The notes: generated from the sequence alone by a model not told the origin. A stretch of 33,374 nucleotides of DNA from an uncultured Clostridium sp. (GCA_900556975.1 USQZ01000015.1:1-33374); one strand, 5' to 3'. Shown: positions 6,023-15,955, counted from the stretch's first letter. Numbers and translations are program-made.

Positions 6023-8326
6023 TTATTCTGCGCCTTTCATTCCACAGTCTTCTCCACCGATGTGTGTTACTCTATCTCTTAGTTCAGCTAATTTTCCGTT
6101 GTTCCATCTTGATGTTGTTCCAACAAGATATCCTGTGATTCTTTGAATTGTATCAATTTCTGTGCTTCCGCATTCTGGGCAAACTTTTAAGTTTGCGTCA
6201 GCGTTTTCAAATCCGCAGTTTAGGCATCTTGATCTTGTGTGGTTTACGCTTCCATATCCCATATTGTATTTATCCATTAAATCAACTACTGCTTCAATTG
6301 AATCTGGGTTGTGTGTTGCATCTCCGTCTAATTCAATATAGAAGATATGTCCTCCTCTTGTTAATTCATGATATGGTGCTTCAACTCTAGCTTTTTGTTC
6401 AGCTGTACATTTGTACCATACTGGAACATGGTTGCTGTTTGTATAATAATCTCTATCTGTTACTCCTAAAATTGTTCCATATTTTCTTCTATCCATTTTT
6501 GTAAATCTTCCTGATAAGCCTTCTGCTGGTGTTGCTAAAACTGAGTAGTTTAAGTCATATCTGTCTGAAAATTCAGTAGCCATTTCTTTTAATTCACTAA
6601 TAATTTCTATACCTAATTTTTGTGATTCTTCTGATTCAGCATGATGTTTTCCTGTTAATGCTGTTAAAGCTTCTGCTAATCCTATAAAACCAATTCCTAA
6701 TGTACCATGTTTTAATACTGGTTCTATTTCATCGTTTGGTCCTAGTGCTTCACTACCTACCCATAGTCCAGACATTAATAGTGGGAATTGTTTTGCAATT
6801 GCTGTACATTGGAATTTATATCTGTCATATAATTGTCTTGCTGCTATTCCTGCAACATTTTCTAATTTTCTCATGAATATTTTCTTAACTGTCTTTTTGT
6901 ATGTTGCTGTCATGTTTTTCTCGCTGTCTCTTCCTAATTCAAATGTTAATCCACATTTTTCTTGTGCTTCTAATGCAGATTCGATTGCGATTCCTGGTAA
7001 GTTAATTGTTGTAAATGAAAGATTTCCTCTTCCTATTGATGTTTTTTCTCCGTGTCTATCTTCGAATACTCTAGTTCTGCATCCCATTGTTGCACATTCA
7101 TATTGATATCTGTTTGGATCGTCTGCTTTCCATTTTTCGTTTTGGTTAAATGTTGCATCTAGATTTATGAAATTTGGGAAGAATCTTTTTGCTGTTACTC
7201 TACATGCTAATTTATATAAATCATAGTTTGGATCATTTTTTAAATAGTTAACTCCTCTTTTCTTTTTCCAAATTTGAATTGGGAATATTGGAGTTTCACC
7301 ATTTCCAACTCCTCTTTCTGTTGAAAGAAGAATTTCTCTTATGATACATCTTCCTTCTGCTGATGTATCAGTTCCATAGTTTATTGAGCTAAATACAACC
7401 TGGTTTCCGCCTCTTGAATGGATTGTATTCATATTATGTATGAATGCTTCCATAGCTTGGTGTACTCTTGAAACAGTATTGTTTATTGCTGCTTGGATAT
7501 CTCTTTCTTCTCCTTTTAGTCCTTTTAAATCTTTCTTTATATAGTCTTTTGGTTGATAATCAAGTAGGTTAGATAAATCTTTATCTAATAATTCTGCAAT
7601 TTTCTTTATTTCTTCTTTGAATGTCAATTTAACATATGGTGCTAAGTAATAATCAAATGCTGGAATAGCTTGTCCACCATGCATTTCATTTTGTACTGTT
7701 TCCATTGAAATACATCCTATGATGCTTGCTGTTTCAATTCTTTTTGCTGGTCTTGATGAACCGTGTCCTGCTCTGAAACCGTTTTTTAGTATTTTATCTA
7801 ATGGGTGTTGTAAGCAAGTTAAAGATTTTGTAGGATAGTAATCTTTGTCATGAACATGTATGTATCCATCTTTGATTGCTTGTCTTGCTTCGTTTGATAG
7901 TAAGAAGTCATCAACAAATGGCTTAGTTGTTTCTGATGCAAATTTCATCATCATTCCTGCTGGAGTATCAGCATTCATATTTGCATTTTCTCTTGTAATA
8001 TCATTTGCTTTTGCTCCAATGATATCTAAAAATACTTCTTTGGTTTTTGATTTTCTAGCAACATCTCTGTTGTATCTATATGTAATATAGCTTTGTGCAA
8101 CTTCCTTTCTTGATGATGCCATTAATCTTTTTTCTACTAAATCCTGAATTTCGTATACTGATGCTTGATTTTTATCTTCAAGTTTCTTTTGTACATCTGC
8201 AGCTATTTTATTTGCTAGATCTATATCTACTCCTCCTGGTGTTTGTGACATTGCTAATGTAACTGCTTTTACAACTCTTTCTGGATTAAATTCTACTACT
8301 CTTCCATCTCTTTTTATTACTTGCAT
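6023..8326 (-). CDS. nrdD: Anaerobic (class III) ribonucleoside-triphosphate reductase
   Basis: 767-residue catalytic subunit reducing NTPs to dNTPs without oxygen. An N-terminal ATP-cone (MQVIKRDGRVVEFNPERV, about residues 1-95) provides allosteric control. The glycyl-radical enzyme body follows. The C-terminus carries two CxxC pairs (CLNCGF and CPECGS) binding zinc, and then the radical loop RITGYL, whose Gly carries the radical. Length is close to the family norm. The gene has its own promoter (about 8375-8402) and is followed by nrdG. I looked for NrdR boxes upstream and saw none convincing. It supports an anaerobic lifestyle. Confidence 0.97.
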   Translation of the reverse strand: MQVIKRDGRVVEFNPERVVKAVTLAMSQTPGGVDIDLANKIAADVQKKLEDKNQASVYEIQDLVEKRLMASSRKEVAQSYITYRYNRDVARKSKTKEVFLDIIGAKANDITRENANMNADTPAGMMMKFASETTKPFVDDFLLSNEARQAIKDGYIHVHDKDYYPTKSLTCLQHPLDKILKNGFRAGHGSSRPAKRIETASIIGCISMETVQNEMHGGQAIPAFDYYLAPYVKLTFKEEIKKIAELLDKDLSNLLDYQPKDYIKKDLKGLKGEERDIQAAINNTVSRVHQAMEAFIHNMNTIHSRGGNQVVFSSINYGTDTSAEGRCIIREILLSTERGVGNGETPIFPIQIWKKKRGVNYLKNDPNYDLYKLACRVTAKRFFPNFINLDATFNQNEKWKADDPNRYQYECATMGCRTRVFEDRHGEKTSIGRGNLSFTTINLPGIAIESALEAQEKCGLTFELGRDSEKNMTATYKKTVKKIFMRKLENVAGIAARQLYDRYKFQCTAIAKQFPLLMSGLWVGSEALGPNDEIEPVLKHGTLGIGFIGLAEALTALTGKHHAESEESQKLGIEIISELKEMATEFSDRYDLNYSVLATPAEGLSGRFTKMDRRKYGTILGVTDRDYYTNSNHVPVWYKCTAEQKARVEAPYHELTRGGHIFYIELDGDATHNPDSIEAVVDLMDKYNMGYGSVNHTRSRCLNCGFENADANLKVCPECGSTEIDTIQRITGYLVGTTSRWNNGKLAELRDRVTHIGGEDCGMKGAE

Positions 8327-8374
8327 GATTTTTCCCCCTATTTGTTTTTTATCTTTTCTTCGTCGACTGAATGT

Positions 8375-8402
8375 ATTTTACCACGCAAAAATATAATGTC
8401 AA
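8375..8402 (-). promoter_or_regulatory. Promoter of nrdD-nrdG
   Basis: On the minus strand TTGACA (8397-8402) and TAAAAT (8375-8380) are separated by 16 nt, giving a start about 40 nt before nrdD. Confidence 0.65.
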
Positions 8403-8804
8403 ATGCATAAAGGTTATGTAATCTTCGCTAAAAAATCCTTATATTTCAATAGATTCGGCATTTGGTTTTCATCTCCTAATTTTTGGATTTGCTTTCTATA
8501 TTCCGTATATCTCTAGTGTTATCACTTTTTATGTTACAATTGTTTTACATTTTTTATTTTTTCAAAAAATCGTTTTTTTATTTTTATCATTTTTTATTAT
8601 TTTTAAGAGTTTTCATTTTTAACTTTTTTGAGTCGTATCCTTTATATATTATGGCTTTGCTCCGCTTTTGTACATTTTCTTTTTTTCTTCATTTTTGCAT
8701 TTTTCAAAAAAGTCATTTTTATTCATTTCTTTTTATTAATTCATATTTTTTATGGTTAATTTCAATTCATTTTGCCTATATTACGATTTTTTATATTAAG
8801 TGCA
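8403..8804. other. Gene-free, T-rich interval between ftsH and nrdD
   Basis: About 400 bp of very AT-rich sequence with long T runs on the plus strand. The only long frame across it (8483-8980, plus) is a Phe-rich artefact that runs into ftsH and has no ribosome binding site. I see no tRNA, riboswitch or repeat copy here. Confidence 0.5.
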
Positions 8805-8842
8805 TAAAAAAATACACCTTATTTTTTATAAGGTGTATTTTT
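8805..8842 (-). terminator. Terminator of the gdpP-to-ftsH gene run
   Basis: AAATACACCTTAT and ATAAGGTGTATTT form a perfect stem of about 13 bp with A/T tracts on both sides, just after the ftsH stop at 8860. Confidence 0.88.
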
Positions 8843-8859
8843 CGATTTATTTCGTTTTT

Positions 8860-10665
8860 TTATGAATTAAAAATTGCATCAAATTCGTCGCCCTCAATTT
8901 TTTCTTTTTCTATTAATATGTTAGCAACTTTTGTTAATTTATCCATATTCATATTTAAAATTTGCTCAGCTGTTCTATAAGCTTTATCTATTATTGCTTT
9001 TACTTCTGTATCAATTTCTGATGAAGTAGCTTCACTGTAATTTTGTGTATGTCCGAAGTCTCTTCCTAAGAAAACTTCTTCTTGACCTGTTCCAAATGTA
9101 ATTGTTCCTATCTTACTGCTCATACCATATTTAGTAACCATATCTCTTGCTATTTTTGAAGCTCTTTCAATATCGTTACTTGCACCTGTTGAGATGTCTC
9201 CTAAAACTAATTGTTCGGCAACTCTTCCTCCAAGTAATGATACAATATTTTCTTCCATTTCTGTCTTTGACATAAATGATTTATCTTCTGTTGGTCTATA
9301 CATTGTATATCCACCAGCCATTCCTCTAGGAACGATTGAAATTTGATGTACTGGATCTTGTGTTGGTAAGAATTTACTTACAACTGCATGCCCAGCTTCG
9401 TGGAATGCAACAAGTTTTCTTTCTTTACTGCTTATTACTTTTGATTTTTTCTCAGGTCCCATTGTAACTTTTATCATTGCATCTTCGATATCTTTCATTG
9501 TGATTTCTTTTTCGTCACGTTTTGCTGCAACTAATGCTGCTTCATTTAGAATGTTTTCAAGATCTGCTCCAACAAATCCAGCTGTGTTTTTAGCTATTGT
9601 TCCTAAGTCAACATCTTCTGCCATTTTTTTCTTTTTAGCATGTACTTTTAAAATTTGTTCTCTTGCTTTTACATCAGGTGGTGCAACAACAATTTGTCTA
9701 TCAAATCTTCCTGCTCTTAATAGAGCTTTATCTAATACATCTGGTCTATTTGTTGCAGCTAATACGATAACACCTTCGTTTGGTGCGAATCCGTCCATTT
9801 CGACAAGTAATTGGTTTAATGTTTGTTCTCTTTCATCATGTCCTCCTCCAAGTCCTGCTCCTCTTTGACGACCAACTGCATCAATTTCATCTATAAATAC
9901 AATACATGGTGCATTTTTCTTTGCTTGTTCAAATAAATCTCTAACTCTTGAAGCACCAACACCAACGAACATTTCTACGAAATCTGAACCACTTATTATG
10001 AAGAATGGTACTCCAGCTTCTCCGGCAACAGCTTTTGCAAGTAAAGTTTTACCTGTTCCTGGGTGTCCTACTAGTAAAACTCCTTTTGGAATTCTAGCTC
10101 CCATATCTGTGAACTTTTTAGGATTTTTTAAAAATTCTACAATCTCTTCTAATTCTTGTTTTTCTTCTTCAATTCCAGCTACATCTGCGAATGTTATTTT
10201 ATTTTTATCAGCAGGTGTCATCATTCTAGCTTTTGACTTTCCAAAAGACATTGTTTTGTTTCCGCCTTGTGAATTTGGATTCATAAACATTACCCATATA
10301 AAGAATATGAATACCATCAATAAAATTGTTGGCCCAAAAGCTTCTAAAATATTTAAAAACTTAGATTCTTCCACTTGTGAAAGTTCAATTTTTCCGTCTG
10401 CTAATTGATCAGATATTTTATCAATGAATGTGTCTAGACTAGGTATTGTAACTGTCTTTTCAATATCATCATCTTTTATTTTTACACTTGCTGTTTTATT
10501 ATCTTCCTCAATTTGAATTGTTTCAACTTTTTCTTCTTTTATATTTTTTAGTAGGTCAGAATATGTCATTTTCTTATACATATTTCCGCTAATAGCTGAT
10601 ATTATCATTATGAATATAATCAATAATACAAGCCACATTGCAACTTTTTTAATTCCACTTTTCAA
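8860..10665 (-). CDS. ftsH: ATP-dependent membrane zinc metalloprotease FtsH
   Basis: Membrane-anchored AAA+ protease degrading misfolded membrane and regulatory proteins. Order: first membrane helix (VAMWLVLLIIFIMIISAI), extracytoplasmic domain, second helix (ILLMVFIFFIWVMF), AAA domain with Walker A GHPGTGKT, Walker B IVFIDEIDAVG and the SRH region (ATNRPDVLDKALLRAGRFDR), then the M41 protease with HEAGH. The Walker A has His where the family nearly always has Pro (GPPGTGKT). The start is set at TTG 10665 because AGGAGG (10675-10680) lies 9 nt before it; the upstream ATG at 10686 would place that site inside the gene. Product about 601 residues. tilS lies upstream, the usual tilS-ftsH pairing, but hpt, often between them, is missing. 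Confidence 0.96.
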   Translation of the reverse strand: MKSGIKKVAMWLVLLIIFIMIISAISGNMYKKMTYSDLLKNIKEEKVETIQIEEDNKTASVKIKDDDIEKTVTIPSLDTFIDKISDQLADGKIELSQVEESKFLNILEAFGPTILLMVFIFFIWVMFMNPNSQGGNKTMSFGKSKARMMTPADKNKITFADVAGIEEEKQELEEIVEFLKNPKKFTDMGARIPKGVLLVGHPGTGKTLLAKAVAGEAGVPFFIISGSDFVEMFVGVGASRVRDLFEQAKKNAPCIVFIDEIDAVGRQRGAGLGGGHDEREQTLNQLLVEMDGFAPNEGVIVLAATNRPDVLDKALLRAGRFDRQIVVAPPDVKAREQILKVHAKKKKMAEDVDLGTIAKNTAGFVGADLENILNEAALVAAKRDEKEITMKDIEDAMIKVTMGPEKKSKVISSKERKLVAFHEAGHAVVSKFLPTQDPVHQISIVPRGMAGGYTMYRPTEDKSFMSKTEMEENIVSLLGGRVAEQLVLGDISTGASNDIERASKIARDMVTKYGMSSKIGTITFGTGQEEVFLGRDFGHTQNYSEATSSEIDTEVKAIIDKAYRTAEQILNMNMDKLTKVANILIEKEKIEGDEFDAIFNS

Positions 10666-10770
10666 AATATATTTCCTCCTTAGCATGCTATAAATATTTA
10701 TTCTATTTTAATATAGCATAACTGATTTTTATTTACAACTAGATTTTTGAAATTGAAATATTATTGTAAT

Positions 10771-11754
10771 CTATATTATATTTTTGATATATATTCTCTT
10801 ATTCTTTATGCCTATTTCTAGCTGCTTGACTGGACGAATCAGTTTATTACCGATGTTATTATTACATAATTTTATAATGTCATCTATGTTTACTTTTTCA
10901 ATTCCTTGAGTTGAACCTTTTACTTTTTTTATAGCTAGTAAAATCAAATTTTTTTGAATTACCTTTTCTTGTTCATTAAACTTTCTTGGATCAAACTCTA
11001 TTTTATTTTTCTCATCTGTTAATAATATTTCTTTAAATATTTTCTCCGTTTCGCTTTGTACATATTCATCTTCTTCTTTTATAATTTCAGATAGTCTATT
11101 TAAAGTTTTAATAATATTTGGATTGAATTCATTTTTTATATATGGAATTACAATATTTCTAATTTTATTTCTTGTGTATGTATTGTCATCATTTGATTCA
11201 TCATGTCTTGGATTGATTTTATTTTCTATGCAATATTTTTCTATTTCATATCTTTCTATTTCAATTAATGGCCTTATATATTTTTTCCTTTTTGCTTCAA
11301 TTCCTTTTAATCCTGAAACTCCACTTCCTCTTAAAGTATTCATTATTATAGTTTCTACTTTGTCATTTAAATTATGTGCTATCGCTATTTTATTTGATTC
11401 TGTATTTTTTAGAACCTCTTCGAAAAAATTATATCTTACATTTCTTCCTGCTTCTTCAAGTCCAATTTTCTCTTTTTGAGCAATTTCAGATATGTTAGCT
11501 TTTTTTATAAAAATTTCTATATTATTTTTTTCGCAAAATTCTTTTACATATTCTTCATCTTTAATTGCATTTTCTCTCAACATATGATTCACATGTGCTA
11601 CATAAATTTTCAAATTAAATTCTTCTTTTAATTTTAATAGTATTGATAATAAAGTCATAGAGTCAGGTCCACCTGACACTCCTACAACAATTGAATCGTT
11701 TTTTTCTATTAAATTATATTCTCGAATCGTTTTTCTAACTTTTTCTTCTAACAT
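10771..11754 (-). CDS. tilS: tRNA(Ile)-lysidine synthetase (short form)
   Basis: TilS converts C34 of tRNA-Ile2(CAT) to lysidine so that AUA is read as isoleucine. The PP-loop SGGPDS is near residue 28, followed by HVNHMLR and GLEEAGRNVRYNFF, typical of the family. At 327 residues it is shorter than the usual 430-470: the N-terminal synthetase domain and part of the substrate domain are present, but the final TilS_C region appears reduced. I find no frameshift that would restore it, so this seems to be a naturally short form. ATG 11754 has AAAGGAGC upstream. It lies between dnaB and ftsH. Confidence 0.92.
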   Translation of the reverse strand: MLEEKVRKTIREYNLIEKNDSIVVGVSGGPDSMTLLSILLKLKEEFNLKIYVAHVNHMLRENAIKDEEYVKEFCEKNNIEIFIKKANISEIAQKEKIGLEEAGRNVRYNFFEEVLKNTESNKIAIAHNLNDKVETIIMNTLRGSGVSGLKGIEAKRKKYIRPLIEIERYEIEKYCIENKINPRHDESNDDNTYTRNKIRNIVIPYIKNEFNPNIIKTLNRLSEIIKEEDEYVQSETEKIFKEILLTDEKNKIEFDPRKFNEQEKVIQKNLILLAIKKVKGSTQGIEKVNIDDIIKLCNNNIGNKLIRPVKQLEIGIKNKRIYIKNII

Positions 11755-11773
11755 CTTATTGCTCCTTTTAATA

Positions 11774-11811
11774 TGTAAAAGTGGACGCTGTGATTAGCGC
11801 CCATTTTTACA
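11774..11811. other. Stem-loop between dnaB and tilS
   Basis: TGTAAAAGTGGACGCT (11774-11789) pairs with AGCGCCCATTTTTACA (11796-11811) over 16 positions with about two imperfect pairs and a 6-nt loop. On the minus strand, the direction of transcription, no T run follows, so it is more likely an RNA processing or attenuation element than a full terminator. Confidence 0.5.
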
Positions 11812-11822
11812 ATGTTTATTTT

Positions 11823-13163
11823 TTAAAAACCTTCTTCTCTATGTTTTTCAAGGTTTGCAAATTTTGTGTAATTTCCAAGCCATAATAATTCAACTGTACC
11901 TGTTGAACCACCTCTGTGTTTTGCCAAAATTACTTCTGCAATATTTTTCTTTTCGCTATCATCATTATAATAATCATCTCTATATAAAAACATTACTATA
12001 TCGGCATCCTGCTCTATCGCTCCAGATTCTCTCAAATCTGAAAGCATAGGTCTTTTATCATCTCTTTTTTCTGCGCCACGGGATAGCTGTGATAGTGCGA
12101 TTACTGGTATGTCTAGTTCTTTTGCTAATATTTTTAAAGAACGGCTAATTTCTGATATTTCTTGCTCACGGCTACTATTCTTTTTACCGCTACCTTGTAC
12201 CAACTGCAAATAGTCAATTACAACTAAGCCAATGTCTTTTTCTAATTTTAGTTTTCTACATCTTGCTCTGATTTCCATAATTGAAATACCTGGTGTGTCA
12301 TCTATATAAATTGGTGCTTCTGCTAGTCTTCCTGATGCGTTTGCAAGTTTTATCCATTCATTATCATCTATTTTTCCAGTTCTAATCTTATTGCTATCAA
12401 CCATTGCTTCACTACATAAAATTCTGTTTGCAACCTGTTCTTTTGACATTTCAAGGTTGAATATTACTACTGGCACGTTATTATTTACAGCAGCATGTGT
12501 TGCTATGTTTATTGCGAATGCTGATTTTCCCATAGCAGGTCTTGCTGCTATAATAATCAAATCTGATTTATGAAATCCTGATGTTTTAAAATCCAAATCA
12601 TTAAATCCCGTTTCAACACCAGTGATATATCCTTTTTGATTATATAATCTTTCAAGTTCTGCAAATGTTCCTATTAATACGTCTTTTATTGGAGTATACC
12701 CTTTTGCACTTTTATTTTGCATTATATCAAAAATCTTTTTTTCTGCAATATTCATGATATCTTCTACATCTTCTGTTTGGTCATATCCTGCTGCTATCAT
12801 ATCATTTGCTGTTTTTATTAAGTTTCTTAATAATGCTTTTTCTTCTACTATTTTTATGTATTTATCTACGTTTGTTGTTGTTGGAACTTTTTCAGGTAAT
12901 ACAGCTAAATATTCTAATCCACCAACTTGGTCAAACTTTCCGTTTTCAACTAATTCAGCTTTTACTGTGATTATATCTATTGGCTCTGCTCTTCCATATA
13001 ATGAAAGCATTGCAGAATATATAGCTTTATTATCTTCTCTGTAAAAATCTTCTTCTTTTAATTTTTCCATTGCTGCAATTACAGAATCTTTATCTGTTAG
13101 CATGCATCCTAAAATCGCTTGTTCAGCTTCTACATCATTTGGTGGTATACGTCCTAATTCCAT
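11823..13163 (-). CDS. dnaB: Replicative DNA helicase DnaB
   Basis: 446-residue hexameric helicase unwinding DNA at the fork and recruiting DnaG. The N-terminal primase-interaction domain begins PPNDVEAEQAILGCML. The RecA-like domain has Walker A ARPAMGKSA (about residue 206) and Walker B LVVIDYLQL, followed by the ALSQLSRGAEKR and LRESGAIEQDADIVMFL blocks. Length is normal. ATG 13163 has AAAGGAAGC upstream. The order gdpP-rplI-dnaB is typical of Firmicutes. It is the partner of the primase whose C-terminus is affected by the frame change at 3.4 kb. Confidence 0.97.
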   Translation of the reverse strand: MELGRIPPNDVEAEQAILGCMLTDKDSVIAAMEKLKEEDFYREDNKAIYSAMLSLYGRAEPIDIITVKAELVENGKFDQVGGLEYLAVLPEKVPTTTNVDKYIKIVEEKALLRNLIKTANDMIAAGYDQTEDVEDIMNIAEKKIFDIMQNKSAKGYTPIKDVLIGTFAELERLYNQKGYITGVETGFNDLDFKTSGFHKSDLIIIAARPAMGKSAFAINIATHAAVNNNVPVVIFNLEMSKEQVANRILCSEAMVDSNKIRTGKIDDNEWIKLANASGRLAEAPIYIDDTPGISIMEIRARCRKLKLEKDIGLVVIDYLQLVQGSGKKNSSREQEISEISRSLKILAKELDIPVIALSQLSRGAEKRDDKRPMLSDLRESGAIEQDADIVMFLYRDDYYNDDSEKKNIAEVILAKHRGGSTGTVELLWLGNYTKFANLEKHREEGF

Positions 13164-13187
13164 TTTTTTAGCTTCCTTTCAATTGAT

Positions 13188-13631
13188 TTATGCTACTACG
13201 TTTAATTTTAGTTGTGCGATTATTCCTTCATATAGTTTTATATCAACTGTAAATGTACCTATGTTTTTTATTGTTTCTGGTAATAAAACTTTTTTCTTAT
13301 CTATTTCAATTGAATACTCTTTTTTCAAGTTTTCAGCTATTTCTTTTGAAGTAACTCCTCCAAAGATTTTTCCATTTTCTCCTGCTTTAACAACCATTTT
13401 CATTGTTAGTTTTTCTATTTTTTCTTTTACAGCTTTTGCTTCTTTTATATCCATTTCTTTTTTATATGCTTTTGATTCATTTTTTGCTTTTAATTTTGCC
13501 ATATTTTCGTTGTTAGCTTCTACAGCTAATTTCTTAGGAAATAAAAAATTTCTTGCATATCCATCACTTGCATTTATTACTTGATCTTTTTTTCCTACTC
13601 CTTTAATGTCTGCTAAAAGTATTACTTTCAT
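13188..13631 (-). CDS. rplI: Large ribosomal subunit protein bL9
   Basis: 147-residue bL9. The N-terminal rRNA-binding domain has the signature MKVILLADIKGVGKKDQVI...GYARNFLFPKKLA. A long lysine-rich connecting helix and the C-terminal domain (GKIFGGVTSKEIAENL, ending KLYEGIIAQLKLNVVA) follow. AAGGGAG precedes the ATG. It starts 14 nt after gdpP and lies 24 nt ahead of dnaB, so the three form one operon. Confidence 0.97.
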   Translation of the reverse strand: MKVILLADIKGVGKKDQVINASDGYARNFLFPKKLAVEANNENMAKLKAKNESKAYKKEMDIKEAKAVKEKIEKLTMKMVVKAGENGKIFGGVTSKEIAENLKKEYSIEIDKKKVLLPETIKNIGTFTVDIKLYEGIIAQLKLNVVA

Positions 13632-13645
13632 ATCAATTCTCCCTT

Positions 13646-15646
13646 CTATTCACTTATTTCAGAAAAATATTCATTGATTCTGTTCATTAATTCTGTTTTA
13701 GCTTCATCAATAGTTACACCTGTTAATTGAGCTCCGGCTAATGTTATGTGTCCACCACCGCCCATTTTTTCTAATATTATTTGAACATTTATGTCTCCTA
13801 TTGACCTACCGCTTATGCAAATATTTTCTCCATTATTTCCAATTACAAATGATGCGGTTATATCGCTAATTGTAAGTAATTCATCCGCAGCTTTTGCACA
13901 TATTGTGTTAGCATCTTTACTAACTTCATCATATGTTGATATTGCAATTGTATCTGAAACCATATCTGCTTTTTTTACTATATCAGCTATTACATTATAG
14001 CTTTCTAAATCTGCTTGGAACCATTTTTTAACTTTAATTATATCTACGCCAAATCTTCTTAAATATGCAGCTGCTTCAAATGTTCTAACACCTGTTTTAA
14101 AAGTGAAGTTTTTAGTGTCAACCATTATTCCACCATATAAACTTTCTATTTCAATTGGTGTTAATTCTACTTTTCTTTCAACATATTGTAAGATTTCTGT
14201 AACTAACTCTGCAGCTGATGAAGCATATACTTCTTGGAACGTTAAACTTGCATTTTCAATAAAGTCTGGGCCTTTTCTGTGATGGTCAATTACAACAATT
14301 TTTTCTGTTTTATCTAGTAGTTCTGGTACTTGTACAAATGATTTTTTGTGTGTATCTACTACTATTAATAATGTGTCTTTATCAATTAAGCTTAAAGCTT
14401 CTTTTTTATCTATTATTATTTTTTCATATTCTGTTTCTTTTAGTGTATCAACAAATTTTCCTAAATTCATACCTAAATCTGTTGCAACAATGTATGCAGG
14501 TTTTCCCATTGTAACTGCTAGTCTATACATTCCCATAGATGATCCTAATGAGTCAATATCAGCATTTTGGTGTCCCATAATAATTACATTTTTTGCTTCG
14601 TCTATCATACTTTCAACTGTATGAGCTACGATTCTTGCTTTAACTCTTGTACGTTTTTCAACTTCTAATGATTTACCACCATAGAATTTGTATTTTCCTT
14701 CTTTTCTAACGATACATTGATCTCCACCTCTTCCTAGAACAAGTTCTAATCCGTCTAGTGCAGATTTGTATCTATCATAATAAGTATTTTCTTCATTTGA
14801 TATAGAAATACTTAATGTTATTGGAACTTTAGCATCAATTTCTTTTACTAGGTCTAATATATTAATTTTGCTTTTTTCAATTTCTGCTAAATATCTTTGT
14901 TCAAATACATATACGTATGTATCTCTTTCATTTTTTATAACAAGTCCGCCTGTTGAAGAAGCCCAGTCAAATACTGTTTTATCAATTCTTGCTAGAACTC
15001 CTGTTTTTTCCTCAGGTGATAATTTTTGAATTAATTCTTCATAGTTATCTATAACAGCAATTCCAATGCATAACTTTTCATTTATATATCTATCAAAAAG
15101 TTCGTTATATTTTGTTTCATTTATAAAGTTAAGTGTTAGCATATATTCTCTTTGTTTTCTTTTATCTCTTTTTTTGCTTACTGTATATTCGCATAAAACT
15201 TTATAAACTCTATTTCCAATTGTAAGTTGTTTTGTTAATTCTTTTTTATCTTTATTATTTTCAATTTCTAATTTTATTTCTTTAATTATGCTATCTACAT
15301 AAGTTATTACATCAACATCTTTGAATTCCTTGTTGAATTTTGGATTTCTAAATATAACATTACCATCTGTTTCAATAACAAGTAATGGTATTGATGATTT
15401 ATTAAGTGTACTTCTAACTGTTGAATTCATTCCCCAAGCAACTTCTTCAATATGAGATTCTATCTCTGTTTTCTTTTTTGTGTTTGACCATATTGTGTAG
15501 ATTATTATTAATATATAAAGAATTACTGATGGAATAATCCATTTTATATCGTATGTGCATATCAAAATAAAGAGTAAAGCTATTATAACTAAATATATCT
15601 TTACCCTTGATGTTAATTTTTCAATTGTTTTCTTTTCATTACTCAT
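13646..15646 (-). CDS. gdpP: Cyclic-di-AMP phosphodiesterase GdpP (PAS/GGDEF-like/DHH-DHHA1)
   Basis: Membrane enzyme hydrolysing c-di-AMP and so affecting potassium balance and cell-wall homeostasis. Two N-terminal helices (about residues 18-55) are followed by a PAS-like segment (PLLVIETDGNVIFRN), a degenerate GGDEF domain, the DHH domain (GHQNADIDSLGSS, VVDTHKKS, VVIDHHRKG) and DHHA1 (GGGGHITLAGAQ). The start is ATG 15646 (MSNEKKT) with AAGGGGA upstream; a GTG 21 nt earlier would put that site inside the gene. Length about 666 residues matches the family (~655). First gene of gdpP-rplI-dnaB. Confidence 0.96.
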   Translation of the reverse strand: MSNEKKTIEKLTSRVKIYLVIIALLFILICTYDIKWIIPSVILYILIIIYTIWSNTKKKTEIESHIEEVAWGMNSTVRSTLNKSSIPLLVIETDGNVIFRNPKFNKEFKDVDVITYVDSIIKEIKLEIENNKDKKELTKQLTIGNRVYKVLCEYTVSKKRDKRKQREYMLTLNFINETKYNELFDRYINEKLCIGIAVIDNYEELIQKLSPEEKTGVLARIDKTVFDWASSTGGLVIKNERDTYVYVFEQRYLAEIEKSKINILDLVKEIDAKVPITLSISISNEENTYYDRYKSALDGLELVLGRGGDQCIVRKEGKYKFYGGKSLEVEKRTRVKARIVAHTVESMIDEAKNVIIMGHQNADIDSLGSSMGMYRLAVTMGKPAYIVATDLGMNLGKFVDTLKETEYEKIIIDKKEALSLIDKDTLLIVVDTHKKSFVQVPELLDKTEKIVVIDHHRKGPDFIENASLTFQEVYASSAAELVTEILQYVERKVELTPIEIESLYGGIMVDTKNFTFKTGVRTFEAAAYLRRFGVDIIKVKKWFQADLESYNVIADIVKKADMVSDTIAISTYDEVSKDANTICAKAADELLTISDITASFVIGNNGENICISGRSIGDINVQIILEKMGGGGHITLAGAQLTGVTIDEAKTELMNRINEYFSEISE

Positions 15647-15811
15647 AAATTTTAATCCCCTTAACACTTTAATATTTTACCTCATTTTGCTGTAAAAGTC
15701 AAATATTTCAAGGGATAAGGCTTTTTCTCAAACTTCTATGTGTATGTGTTTATATTGTAGGATTTTCTGAAAAATTTATTTTGCATTTGCTATTTTTTCT
15801 TATAAGAACAA

Positions 15812-15951
15812 AATCGAACATTAATAACATTTGCACCAATTATAACATTTTTAAGTCCGCGTCTTTGTTCGCGCGCGAAATTTACAGAGCAAATTTCTGT
15901 GCATTGTTATTTTATATAATAGGAAGTTCGGAGAACTTTCCTATTATATAA
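15812..15951. repeat. Structured intergenic repeat, family B copy 1
   Basis: The interval between dapL and gdpP (about 350 bp) has no gene but holds this element, which aligns over about 140 bp with the copy at 29605-29744. Shared blocks include CAATTATAACATTTT and TTGTTATTTTATATAATA. The element folds into hairpins: CGAACA with TGTTCG, a GAAATTT/AAATTTC hairpin, and a long one pairing TATATAATAGGAAGTTC (15913-15929) with 15933-15950. The copies share hairpin positions but differ in stem sequence. Function unknown. Confidence 0.65.
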
Positions 15952-15955
15952 GAAT

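Noticed and set aside
8327..8480. NrdR boxes upstream of nrdD
   Set aside because: No pair of sites resembling the NrdR consensus could be found at the promoter.
8483..8980. 165-codon Phe-rich plus-strand frame
   Set aside because: Arises from T-rich sequence, has no ribosome binding site, and runs antisense through the ftsH 3' end and its terminator.
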